Shown piece by piece: positions 1-8,236 of a stretch of DNA of 64,000 nucleotides. Source of the stretch: JAWLHA01 sp041690535 (GTDB taxonomy: Bacteria; Pseudomonadota; Gammaproteobacteria; Thiohalomonadales; Thiohalomonadaceae); contig JAWLHA010000008.1 of assembly GCA_041690535.1 (NCBI GenBank), positions 1-64,000 of the forward strand, read 5' to 3'. How positions within the stretch are numbered: position 1 is the first letter of the stretch; each line of letters starts with the position of its first letter. Below the pieces are notes generated by a model that saw only the letters and a program-made list of their open reading frames with translations, made no database searches and was not told the DNA's origin. The position numbers were made by a program, and so were the translations under genes.

Positions 1-735
1 GTCCGCGTCGCTGGCCGTCACCTGACCGTTTGCGGTCAAGGTCCCATCTTCCGTCACTGCGCCAGACTGGACTGTGCTGGTAATGACCGGCACATCGTTG
101 GTACCGGTCACCGTGACGGTCACCTCCTGCGTCGTGCTCGCGCCATGCTCATCCGTCACCGTGACGGTGAAGGTCTCCGTCACCACCTGGTCCTTGGCCA
201 GCGACTGCGCCGCGGCATTGTCCAGGGTGTAGGTCCACTCGCCCGTGGCGGCATCCACTGCGAAGCTGCCGTAGGCGCTGGTGGCATTGCCGCTGTAGGT
301 CAGTACTGCACCGGTGTCCACATCGCTCGCGGTCACCTGACCGCTGGCCGTCAGCGTCCCATCTTCCGTCACTGCGCCAGACTGGACTGTGCTGGTAATG
401 ACCGGCACATCGTTGGTACCGGTCACCGTGACGGTCACGTCCTGACTGGTGCTCGCGCCATGTTCGTCGGCCACCGTGACCGTGAAGGTCTCCGTCACCA
501 CCTGGTCCTTCGCCAGGGACTGCGCCGCCGCATTGTCCAGGGTGTAGGTCCACGCGCCCGTGGCGGCATCCACTGCGAAGTTGCCGTACGCGCTGGTGCC
601 GTCGCCGCTATAGGAGAGCACCGCACCGGCATCCACATCGCTGGCCGTGACCTGACCGCTGGCAGCCAGGGTCCCGTCTTCCGTCACTGCGCCGATCTGC
701 ACTGTGCTGGTAATGACCGGCACATTGTTGGTACC
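1..735 (-). repeat. Tandem 315-bp VCBS-coding repeats
   Basis: The block holds two full units and one partial unit of 315 bp (105 codons), recognisable by the recurring stretch around positions 97, 412 and 727 that encodes GTN(N/D)VPVITST. The two rightmost units differ at scattered sites and the left ones are nearly identical, as expected for an array kept similar by recombination. It continues beyond the left edge. Confidence 0.9.
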
Positions 736-1236
736 CGTCATGGACGCATCCTGAGTGGCGCTCGCGCGCTGGGGAGCAGGCTCGGGCCACTGGTTTTCGG
801 GCAAATCGTCCTCGGCGGCAAACCCGGTGGCGCGGGTATCCACTTCGCCCTCTCGGCCCAGCCGCTCATAAAGGGGCGTGCTGTGGAGGGTCGGGCTGGT
901 GAAGTGAGTCCCGGTGGAGGTCGGCTCAAGCTCGGCCAGGTCCTGCACTTCGGCCAAGACCTGTTGCAGGGTGTCGATCTCAGCAATCACATCCGAGTCG
1001 TTGAAGGCTTCGGAGCGGTGGACGCTCTCGTCAAGCAGGACTTCGGCGTTTTCCCCCACCTGCAGCTGCTTTCCGCTCAGAAAATCGACGGTCACGGCGG
1101 CCCCCGCCCCCGTGATCAGGATCTCGCCCTCATGAACCGCGTCCCCCAGCGCTATGACCCTGACGATCCCTTCGACGCTGCGTACCTGGACGTTGCCGAG
1201 AACCTGAACGATGTGACCGATGATTTTGGCTGCCAT
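1..1236 (-). CDS. Giant VCBS-repeat adhesin with N-terminal retention module (LapA/BapA-like), 3' part outside window
   Basis: The frame is open from an ATG at 1236 to the left edge, 412 codons without a stop. Residues 1-100 resemble the retention module of type I-secreted adhesins, which plugs the outer-membrane pore: a beta-rich start (MAAKIIGHIVQVLGNVQV), then VDFLSGKQLQVGENAEVLLD. Residues 101-165 are a linker. From about residue 167 a 105-residue VCBS-type unit repeats; each unit starts with GTN(N/D)VPVITSTVQ and carries VTEDGTL, WTYTLDN and VTETFTV. The gene is the last of a minus-strand series encoding its exporter, protease and c-di-GMP receptor, so it is the likely substrate of all of them. 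The C-terminal secretion signal is not visible. Family assignment is firm; total length is unknown. Confidence 0.88.
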   Translation of the reverse strand, partial: MAAKIIGHIVQVLGNVQVRSVEGIVRVIALGDAVHEGEILITGAGAAVTVDFLSGKQLQVGENAEVLLDESVHRSEAFNDSDVIAEIDTLQQVLAEVQDLAELEPTSTGTHFTSPTLHSTPLYERLGREGEVDTRATGFAAEDDLPENQWPEPAPQRASATQDASMTGTNNVPVITSTVQIGAVTEDGTLAASGQVTASDVDAGAVLSYSGDGTSAYGNFAVDAATGAWTYTLDNAAAQSLAKDQVVTETFTVTVADEHGASTSQDVTVTVTGTNDVPVITSTVQSGAVTEDGTLTASGQVTASDVDTGAVLTYSGNATSAYGSFAVDAATGEWTYTLDNAAAQSLAKDQVVTETFTVTVTDEHGASTTQEVTVTVTGTNDVPVITSTVQSGAVTEDGTLTANGQVTASDAD

Positions 1237-1332
1237 GATCTACCCCTTATTCGATTAGTTAGAGTAAACAGGCAATCTCTAACGCTATCTATCGTACATT
1301 GGTCGTAGACCAGTCCTGCGGGCCGGCACGCC

Positions 1333-1367
1333 ACGGGGACGGGGACGGGGACGGGGATGGGGGACGG
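1333..1367. repeat. Short tandem repeat (ACGGGG)n
   Basis: Four perfect hexamers ACGGGG are followed by a degenerate copy, in the 211-bp gap between the LuxR-type gene and the adhesin gene. It could be slippage-prone and lies in the adhesin leader region. Confidence 0.8.
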
Positions 1368-1447
1368 AAGTGGTACACGGGTCTAACCTCGCTGCCGGGG
1401 CGGGAGCGAGCAGGCATCAGGGCGCCGTTGAAAGCTCCAGCAGCTGC

Positions 1448-2062
1448 TTAGCCGCGCCAGCCGTTGACTCGGGCGGCCAGGGCGAGCCGATCGCGCACTT
1501 GCAGCTTTTCGAAGATGTGGGTCAGGTGCGCCTTTACCGTGCGTTCGCTGATCCCATAGAGGTTTGCGATCTGTTTGTTGCTGAGTCCGCGCCCCACCTC
1601 CGTCGCGATCTCCCTCTCACGTACCGTCAACGGCTCCAAGGGCGCATCGGGCGGGGGCGTACCCACCGCCCGGCGGGCCAGGCCGATGACCTCGCTGAGA
1701 ACGTCGGGAGCGAACCAGGTTTGACCGATGGTGAGCATCTGGACCATCTGGTGGTAGTGGAGGTCGGCCATGTAGCTGTTGAAGTAGCTTGCGATCCCGT
1801 GCCTGGAGAGGGCGAGCATCTCCCCCACCTCGGGGTGATCGGCCGCGATCCCCACCGCCGCGCCGGAGCGGGATGCGACCTTCGTGAGCAGCGCCTCCAA
1901 CTCTCCTTCAAACGAGGGGGCGTGGATGAGAACGATGCCCCGCTCGGACGCTGCGCCTCCCGGCTCGGGTGAACGCAGGATGCGGACTGACGCACCGCCG
2001 CCCAACACCGACGTGACGTGCCGGTCGAAGGAGCTGGAGCGCGAGAGGATGTGTGTCTCCAT
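1448..2062 (-). CDS. LuxR-family transcriptional regulator with atypical receiver-like N-terminus
   Basis: This 204-residue protein ends in a LuxR/FixJ helix-turn-helix (about residues 140-200): LTVREREIATEVGRGLSNKQ, then IANLYGISERTVKAHLTHIF. The N-terminal 120 residues look like a response-regulator fold, but where the phospho-acceptor aspartate is expected the strand reads IVLIHAPSF, so it probably is not phosphorylated there; CsgD/VpsT-type biofilm regulators are similar in this respect. Its ATG overlaps the TGA of the upstream HlyD gene by one base, so translation is likely coupled. Position directly before the adhesin gene suggests it controls that gene, which is inference. Confidence 0.85.
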   Translation of the reverse strand: METHILSRSSSFDRHVTSVLGGGASVRILRSPEPGGAASERGIVLIHAPSFEGELEALLTKVASRSGAAVGIAADHPEVGEMLALSRHGIASYFNSYMADLHYHQMVQMLTIGQTWFAPDVLSEVIGLARRAVGTPPPDAPLEPLTVREREIATEVGRGLSNKQIANLYGISERTVKAHLTHIFEKLQVRDRLALAARVNGWRG

Positions 2063-3471
2063 CAGCGCTCCCCCAGGGCATTGCCCATACCGCGATGGAT
2101 GGGTTTGAGCAGATACTGCAGGATGGTCCTCTTGCCGGTGATGATATCCACCTGACTGGTCATTCCCACCTTGATGGGCAGCGGCCGCGCCTCGTGGCCG
2201 AGATGCGCCTTGAGGGGACGAATACGGGCCAGGTAGTAACTCTCACCCTCCTCGTTGGTGATGGTATCGGCACTGACGAACGCCACCTCGCCCTCCAGGC
2301 TGCCGTAGATTGCGAAGTCGTAGGCGGTGAATTTAACGCGCACGGGCTGGCCCACATTGATATTGGCGATGTCCGACGGGCGGATATGGGCTTCGACCAG
2401 CAGCGAATCCCCGCGGGGGACGATCTCCACCACATCGCTGCCGGGTTTGATCACGCCCCCGATGGTGTTGAGGTGGATCCGCTTGACGGTCCCCATGACC
2501 GGGGACCGCAGAGTCGTGCGGCGGACGCGATCCCGGATCGCCGCCTGCGCCTCGGCGATGCGCGACGCCTCACCTGCCGTCTCGTTCAACTGCTTCTTGG
2601 CACTGTTCTGGAAGTCCAGCCGCGTCTGAACGCTCTTGCGGCGCACCTCGTCGATCTTCGACTGCAACCTGGGCACGGACAGCCGGGCGCTCTCCAACTC
2701 GCCCTCCGCCTGCGCTTCGCGCCCCCGCAGCTGCAGATATTCCACCTCGCTCACGATGCGCGACTCCACCAACGGCTTCTTGATGGCCAGCTCCTCTTTG
2801 AGCAACTGCAGGCTGCGGGCGATCTGTTTCTCTTTGGCCTGTACCTCCAACAACTCGTTTTCGTGCTGGCGCGCCTGCTCGTCCAGGATCTGTAAAGCCT
2901 CCTGAAGCTGTTGGTGATGGGTCTCAAACAGACTCCGTTCCCGTGCCAAGACCTCGGGGGCGGCACGGAGCACCTCCTCGTCGTTCTCGAACGGGGCCCC
3001 GTCCGCCTCGGCCATCAGGCGGGCCAGCCGCGCCTTCAGCTCCAGATAGTGGACGCGGTTCTCCTCGAAGGAGCTGGTGAACGGGACGTCGCTGATCTTC
3101 ATCAGCGGTTGATCGTATTCCACCATGTCCCCCTCCCTGACAAGGATTTCCGAGATCACCCCCCCTTCGAGGCTCTGGATCACCTGTAGCTGACGCGACG
3201 GGATAACCTTGCCGCTGCCCCGCACCACTTCGTCGATTTCGGCCCAGTGGAGCCAAAGGAGCAGACCGAGCAAGGCAAGGGCGACCGTGGCGACCACGAT
3301 GACCAGGTAGCGGGGGGAGCGCTCGACCACCGCCGCCGAAAGGCTCCGCATGTAGTGCAGATCGGCATCACTGTAGCGGTTGGCCGGAAGCCTAGCTGCA
3401 CTCACAGGGACACCGCCCTCCCGGATCGCCCCCGGGTACCCCGCGGAGTTCGGTACGGACTCAGACGCCAT
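2062..3471 (-). CDS. lapC: HlyD-family type I secretion membrane fusion protein (LapC-like)
   Basis: The 469-residue product is the periplasmic adaptor linking the ABC exporter to the TolC-type channel. A cytoplasmic N-terminus is followed by one membrane segment (about 54-75, RYLVIVVATVALALLGLLLW). Then come the lipoyl/beta-barrel half (VIPSRQLQVIQSLEGGVISE), a long coiled-coil hairpin (about 150-320, rich in E, Q, L, R) and the second lipoyl half with LRSPVMGTVKRIHLNTIGGV, typical of HlyD/LapC. Its start overlaps the upstream ABC gene by 11 bp and its stop overlaps the LuxR-type gene. Length matches the family. Confidence 0.93.
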   Translation of the reverse strand: MASESVPNSAGYPGAIREGGVPVSAARLPANRYSDADLHYMRSLSAAVVERSPRYLVIVVATVALALLGLLLWLHWAEIDEVVRGSGKVIPSRQLQVIQSLEGGVISEILVREGDMVEYDQPLMKISDVPFTSSFEENRVHYLELKARLARLMAEADGAPFENDEEVLRAAPEVLARERSLFETHHQQLQEALQILDEQARQHENELLEVQAKEKQIARSLQLLKEELAIKKPLVESRIVSEVEYLQLRGREAQAEGELESARLSVPRLQSKIDEVRRKSVQTRLDFQNSAKKQLNETAGEASRIAEAQAAIRDRVRRTTLRSPVMGTVKRIHLNTIGGVIKPGSDVVEIVPRGDSLLVEAHIRPSDIANINVGQPVRVKFTAYDFAIYGSLEGEVAFVSADTITNEEGESYYLARIRPLKAHLGHEARPLPIKVGMTSQVDIITGKRTILQYLLKPIHRGMGNALGER

Positions 3472-5617
3472 TGGCCCCTCCCTGAAGCGCCTGCAACACC
3501 TTCGCCTTGGGACCGTCGAGGACCACGCGCCCCTCGTCGATCACCACCAAACGATCGACGAGCTCCAGCATGGTGGCCTTATGGGTGACCAGGATCAGCG
3601 TTTTGTCCTGCACGTGCTCACGAAGCCGCTGACGCAGCACGGCTTCGGTGGTGTTGTCCATGCTGTTAGTCGGCTCGTCAAGGATAACGATGGGGCTGTC
3701 CAGCAGCAGTGCCCTTGCCAGCGCCACGCATTGGCGCTGCCCCCCTGACAATCCGCTGCCCTGCTCCCCCACTGGCGCGTCGAGCCCAAGGGGGTGTTTG
3801 TTCAAGAAGAGATCGACCGCCCCCACTCGGACGGCACGCAACAGCCCCTCATCATCGAGGTGCGGATCCTTATACAGGATGTTCTCGCGAATGGTTCCCC
3901 GCAGCAGTTCGACCTCCTGCGAGAGGTAGGCCACATGCCTGCGCAGATCGGCCGGGTCGATCTGCTTGCTGTCGATGCCGTCGACGGAGATGGCCCCCTC
4001 ACTTGGGGTGTACAGCCCGACCAGCAACTTGGCAACGGTACTTTTCCCCGATCCCACCCGGCCGATGATCCCCACGTGCTCTCCCGGGCGAATCGTGAGG
4101 CTGACATCGTTGAGTGTCGCACGCTCGCTCTCCGGATAGCTGAAGCCCACATGGGTCAGCTCAATGGCCCCTTCGAACGCCGGTTGACGCACAAACTGCT
4201 TTCCCTCCGGGCGCTCGACCTCTCTTTTCATGAGGCTCTCGAGACTGGTGTAGGCCGTGCGGGTCTGCTGATAACTGGCAATCAGCGAGGCCACCTGCCC
4301 CATGGGGGCAATGGCGCGCGCGGAGAGCATCACCACGGCAATGAGCCCGCCCAACGAAAGCTCCAGCGCCTGCAGTTGGTACACCCCCGCGATCACCAGG
4401 CCGACCGTCGTCAACTGAACCAGCAGATGGGTCACCACCGTGATGGAGTTGGAGAGCATCCGCGAGCGCAACGACTTCCTCGCGATCTCGCCGGTGGCCT
4501 CCTCCCACTCCCACTGGGCGTGGTGCGATCCCCCCAGGGTTTTGACGGTCTGAATGGCGTGGAGGTTTTCGATGAGCAGCGCGTGCTTGTTCGCGGAAGC
4601 CTCGAACGTGCTTTCAATGCTCTCCCGTAATGGGGTGACCAGGAAATAGCTGTAAACCAGCAGTGCCGTCGTGGTGAGCAGGGGAATGAGGGCCAATTTG
4701 CCACCAATGTAGGCGATGAGCGAAAACGCAATCAGCGCAAACGGCAGGTCGATGAGCATCGCCATCGTCGAGGCGGTGAAGAAGTTGCGAATGGTTTCGA
4801 ACTCGCGCAAGTTGTTGGCGAAGGCACCGACGCTCTTGGGCCACTGGTCCATGCGCAGGTTCATTGTCTGCTCAAAGAGGATGGAGGAGATGATGATGTC
4901 GCTCTTCTTGCCCGCCACTTCAAGGAAATAGGTCCGAATGAAGCGCAGTACGGTATCGAACAGATACGCCGCAGAGACGCCGACAGCCAACACCCAAAGG
5001 GTTTCGATGGCGTTGTTCGGAACCACCCTATCGTAGACGTTCATGGTGAACAGCGGAGTGGCCAGGACAAAGATATTGATCATCAGCGAGGCAAGCACCA
5101 CGCTGGCGTAGAGCTCACGGGAGCGCCAGAGGGTGCCCCAGAACCAATGGCCGTCGCGCGTCTTGATGAGCTGAAGAGGCCGGCTCTGGTACTGGTATTG
5201 CTTTTTCAGGAGAAAGGCATAACCGAGATACTCCTCGCGCAAGCGAGAGAGTTCGATCCACTCCTCCGACTGCCCAAGCTGCGGATGGATGATCTTCGCC
5301 CGCCCCTGTTCGTGATCGATGGCCTCCAGAATGCAGGCTTGCCGGCCCTTGAGGATCAGAATGCAGGGCAACAACAGCCCCGAGAGGGCATCGAGGTCCC
5401 GTTCGATCAGTCGCGAAGCGAATCCGGCCCGCTTGGCCACACGCGAAAACAGCCCCTTGGAGCTGTGGAGGGAGAAGAGTTCCGGACCGGCTGAGCCCGG
5501 TTCGATGGGCAGCCCGGCAACCAATGCATCGATGGAGACGGGCCGACTGTACAGGGCGGCGAAGAGCGTCAGCGCCTCCAGCAGGGGATCGTAACCATGC
5601 TGCCGCAGGGTGGTCAT
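3461..5617 (-). CDS. lapB: Type I secretion ABC transporter/permease (LapB-like) with degenerate peptidase domain
   Basis: This 718-residue exporter has an N-terminal C39-like domain (about 1-140) without the catalytic Cys near its start, then a transmembrane domain (about 165-460) and an ATPase domain. Visible motifs are Walker A GRVGSGKST (about 519), signature LSGGQRQ (about 624) and Walker B VILDEPTNSMD (about 640). The ATG at 5617 was chosen because it overlaps the lapD stop as ATGA; the longer open frame upstream only shadows lapD. It powers export of the adhesin across both membranes together with the HlyD and TolC-type proteins. Confidence 0.93.
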   Translation of the reverse strand: MTTLRQHGYDPLLEALTLFAALYSRPVSIDALVAGLPIEPGSAGPELFSLHSSKGLFSRVAKRAGFASRLIERDLDALSGLLLPCILILKGRQACILEAIDHEQGRAKIIHPQLGQSEEWIELSRLREEYLGYAFLLKKQYQYQSRPLQLIKTRDGHWFWGTLWRSRELYASVVLASLMINIFVLATPLFTMNVYDRVVPNNAIETLWVLAVGVSAAYLFDTVLRFIRTYFLEVAGKKSDIIISSILFEQTMNLRMDQWPKSVGAFANNLREFETIRNFFTASTMAMLIDLPFALIAFSLIAYIGGKLALIPLLTTTALLVYSYFLVTPLRESIESTFEASANKHALLIENLHAIQTVKTLGGSHHAQWEWEEATGEIARKSLRSRMLSNSITVVTHLLVQLTTVGLVIAGVYQLQALELSLGGLIAVVMLSARAIAPMGQVASLIASYQQTRTAYTSLESLMKREVERPEGKQFVRQPAFEGAIELTHVGFSYPESERATLNDVSLTIRPGEHVGIIGRVGSGKSTVAKLLVGLYTPSEGAISVDGIDSKQIDPADLRRHVAYLSQEVELLRGTIRENILYKDPHLDDEGLLRAVRVGAVDLFLNKHPLGLDAPVGEQGSGLSGGQRQCVALARALLLDSPIVILDEPTNSMDNTTEAVLRQRLREHVQDKTLILVTHKATMLELVDRLVVIDEGRVVLDGPKAKVLQALQGGANGV

Positions 5618-7542
5618 GCCGGCTCCCCGGGTTCGGCCAAGTAGTTCCCCTGCAAGGCATCCACACCCAGTTCGGATAGCGTCCGAAAGGTTTCGGGGTT
5701 GTCGACGCCCACCGCCACCAGGCGCATGTCGAGCCCTCCGGCAAGGGTTCGCAGCGCCTGGAACGCCGATTGGATCCGGTCCTCGGTAATGTCGACCAGC
5801 TGTCGTGCGCCGATCTTCACGTAGTGAGGGCGTATCGCCTGGAGGGGTTGCAGCGGCGCCCCCAAATCCAGCCGGTCCACTCCGAAACGACACTCGGCCG
5901 CGCGCAGCAGGTCGGCCATGTGCTCGGCTGCCTCCATGTGCTGCAGTACGGCAAAGTGGCTCACTTCCACGCACAGGGGCACGCGGCCCCTCTCGCTGTC
6001 TCTGTAGCGCTTCACGAAGCGCTCGAATTCGGCGAACGCGTCGGCACTGTTGAGAAAGGTTGCCGAGAGATTGATGGCGATGGGCTCGGACCCGCCCCAC
6101 TGAAGCGCCAACTGCAACACCGCCCGATCGATGGCCGATTCGAGACCCAGGGTGGCGGCGACCGGCATGAAGGCGCCGGCGGGAATCACCCGGTGTTGCG
6201 CGTCACGCATACGCACGAACAGCTCGCGGTGGTAGACGGAGCCATCGCGGTTTTGCACCTCTTGCCCCACCAGGAACAGACGGTTGGCTGCCAGCGACTC
6301 CTCCAGCCAGCTGCGCCACTGCATCTTCCCTTGTGGCAGATGGGGCTGATGCTGCTCGTTGCGATGGATCTTGTAGGGACCGGCCGCTTTCGCCTGGGTC
6401 AGCGCAAAATCCACCTCGGCGAGCAACTCCCCGGTCACACAGCCCGCCTCCACCGGAATGAGGCCGGCACCAAGCCAGGTCGGTCGACCGAACCAGGCGG
6501 CGGGCGTGCTGCTGCGGAAACACTCAAAGACTCGCTGCAGACACTGCAGCGCCTCGTCCCCGGTCCCCGGCAGGTGAAGAGCGAACTCGCCGGTGTTCGT
6601 CCGGGCGCAATATTCCCTCGCTTGGGGCCCCACATGCTCTTCCAGCATGCGTGCCAATGCGGCGAGGAGCTCCTCGCCGGCTTGATGGCCGTGCTGACGG
6701 GTCGCGTGCTCGAGGCCGGTGAGGTGAATCATGGCCAACCATCCCCGGGAGGCACTTTCGTCGCGACAGAGCTCGTTGAGTTTCATCACGAAATAACGGC
6801 GGTTGCCCAGTCCCGTCAGAGGATCCCTGTAGAGCAGATCGTGATTGCGCTTGAGCGTTTCCGTCTGCTCATCGAACATCCCCTTCACCTTGTCGACCAT
6901 GCGGTTCATGGCCGCGGCCACCTGCCTGAGCTCACGGGTCCTGGGCAGGTCGGCTTGGCGCACGAAGCGGTTCTCCTGGATCGCCTCCGCCTGTTGGCGA
7001 ACCGCCTCCAACGGCTGCATGATCCGGCGCAGCAACCACCACAGCGCAGTGAGGCCGGCGACGGCCACCACGGCGAACCAAAGGAGCATGGACTTGAGAT
7101 TTTCGTACAGTCCGGCATAGGCATAACCGGGATGCAACGTCACCGAGAGCGTGCCATAGGGGACCCACCCCTTCATCACCTGGGACCGCCCGGTGGCACC
7201 CGTGAGGGGGACCCACTCCACGAACCACGCAGGAACGTCGCGGATCAGCACCGGTTGCGTCTTCTCGTGGAGCATCTCTCCGGCGGCCGACAACAACTCC
7301 ACCCGCGAGTAGTAACCGCTGTCGAAAACGGCATTGAACAGGGCCTCGATTACGGCTCGGTCATCCGTTTGTGACGCATTGGCCACAGTGATGCCGAGGG
7401 CTGTGGCGGTGTCCTGCGCCATGGTCTGCATCTCGCCCTGGAGAAAGCGGCTCGAGCGGCGAAAATCGCTCATACCGAGCACGACCAACTGAGCGACAAA
7501 AATCACCGAGATCAGGACGGCCACTTGCCGGAAAAGGGTCAC
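5614..7542 (-). CDS. lapD: LapD-type inner-membrane c-di-GMP receptor (degenerate GGDEF and EAL)
   Basis: The protein has an N-terminal membrane segment, a periplasmic LapD/MoxY-N domain (about 20-140), a second membrane segment (LLWFAVVAVAGLTALWWLL), HAMP, GGDEF and EAL domains. The GGDEF signature reads NTGEF. The EAL site reads ELFVRM and the later metal ligands are altered (KIG instead of KID), so it should bind c-di-GMP without making or cleaving it, as in LapD. A GTG at 7542 is chosen over the ATG at 7581: GGGAGGAG lies six bases upstream, the start overlaps the lapG stop as GTGA, and the protein then begins VTLFRQ like known LapDs. It gives 642 residues. Confidence 0.92.
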   Translation of the reverse strand: MTLFRQVAVLISVIFVAQLVVLGMSDFRRSSRFLQGEMQTMAQDTATALGITVANASQTDDRAVIEALFNAVFDSGYYSRVELLSAAGEMLHEKTQPVLIRDVPAWFVEWVPLTGATGRSQVMKGWVPYGTLSVTLHPGYAYAGLYENLKSMLLWFAVVAVAGLTALWWLLRRIMQPLEAVRQQAEAIQENRFVRQADLPRTRELRQVAAAMNRMVDKVKGMFDEQTETLKRNHDLLYRDPLTGLGNRRYFVMKLNELCRDESASRGWLAMIHLTGLEHATRQHGHQAGEELLAALARMLEEHVGPQAREYCARTNTGEFALHLPGTGDEALQCLQRVFECFRSSTPAAWFGRPTWLGAGLIPVEAGCVTGELLAEVDFALTQAKAAGPYKIHRNEQHQPHLPQGKMQWRSWLEESLAANRLFLVGQEVQNRDGSVYHRELFVRMRDAQHRVIPAGAFMPVAATLGLESAIDRAVLQLALQWGGSEPIAINLSATFLNSADAFAEFERFVKRYRDSERGRVPLCVEVSHFAVLQHMEAAEHMADLLRAAECRFGVDRLDLGAPLQPLQAIRPHYVKIGARQLVDITEDRIQSAFQALRTLAGGLDMRLVAVGVDNPETFRTLSELGVDALQGNYLAEPGEPA

Positions 7543-8183
7543 CGAATGCTCCTCCCTGCGTCGCGCAACAGTTTTTCCCACTTGCTGTTCCTCACCTTCT
7601 CCACCGGCAGTGCCTGGCCGAGTCCCGCCGAGTTGGCAAGAAACAGCGATTCGGCGTTGAAGCTGTAGACTGGAACAAGATCCCTCCGCTCGGTGGCGGG
7701 CATGATCATCGGGTTGTAGTTGTCGAGAATGTAGGGAACACTCTGCGGCGTCTCGAAGTAGCTCAACACCATGTGCGCGACGTTCTGCTCAACGGCCTTG
7801 ACATAGGTGAGGTAGAGGTTTTCATTTCGAAGCCCCAAGGCCCGGAGTACGAAGTACTTGCTGATGACATAGTCCTCGCAGTCACCGCCATTTCGTCCGA
7901 GGAACTCCAGTGGCGTCTGCCAGTAATCCTCCTGCCCCCACAGCGATTTGTCGCTTTGGTACGGGAACTGATTGAAAAACCGGTTTACCTCTTTCACTTT
8001 GGTCCAGGTATCGGCGGTTTGCAGCTCAGCAACAAGCTGGTTCAGCATCTCTCCGCGCCGGTAGGCCGCATCGCCATACCGGGCACGCAACTCCTTCAAC
8101 TCCGTGGCGTCGACGAACCCCGGCGCCCGATCGACCGCCGCTGCCACTGCAACCAAGATGAGCGCCAACAGCGCGACTCGCAC
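7539..8183 (-). CDS. lapG: LapG-type periplasmic cysteine protease (peptidase C93)
   Basis: This 214-residue protein has an N-terminal signal-like hydrophobic stretch (MRVALLALILVAVAAAVDRA). The catalytic triad is visible: Cys102 in GGDCEDY, His137 in AHMVL, Asp154 in ILDNYN; the spacing of 35 and 17 residues is close to that of Pseudomonas LapG. The enzyme trims the adhesin N-terminus behind the retention module and releases it when LapD is free of c-di-GMP. The gene lies between the TolC-OmpA gene and lapD, with a 4-bp overlap to lapD. Confidence 0.94.
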   Translation of the reverse strand: MRVALLALILVAVAAAVDRAPGFVDATELKELRARYGDAAYRRGEMLNQLVAELQTADTWTKVKEVNRFFNQFPYQSDKSLWGQEDYWQTPLEFLGRNGGDCEDYVISKYFVLRALGLRNENLYLTYVKAVEQNVAHMVLSYFETPQSVPYILDNYNPMIMPATERRDLVPVYSFNAESLFLANSAGLGQALPVEKVRNSKWEKLLRDAGRSIR

Positions 8184-8236
8184 GACCGTCTCTTATCCGC
8201 CGTTACACCCCGGTCCGTCGAGGGCGAAGCGCATCG

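Noticed and set aside
145..1308. Long plus-strand reading frame across the adhesin repeats
   Set aside because: The minus-strand frame has VCBS repeats, a retention module and clear context; the other is a shadow from GC-rich periodic sequence.
5618..6100. N-terminal extension of the ABC exporter frame
   Set aside because: It lies wholly in lapD, has no ABC-family content, and the ATGA overlap at 5614-5617 defines the real start.
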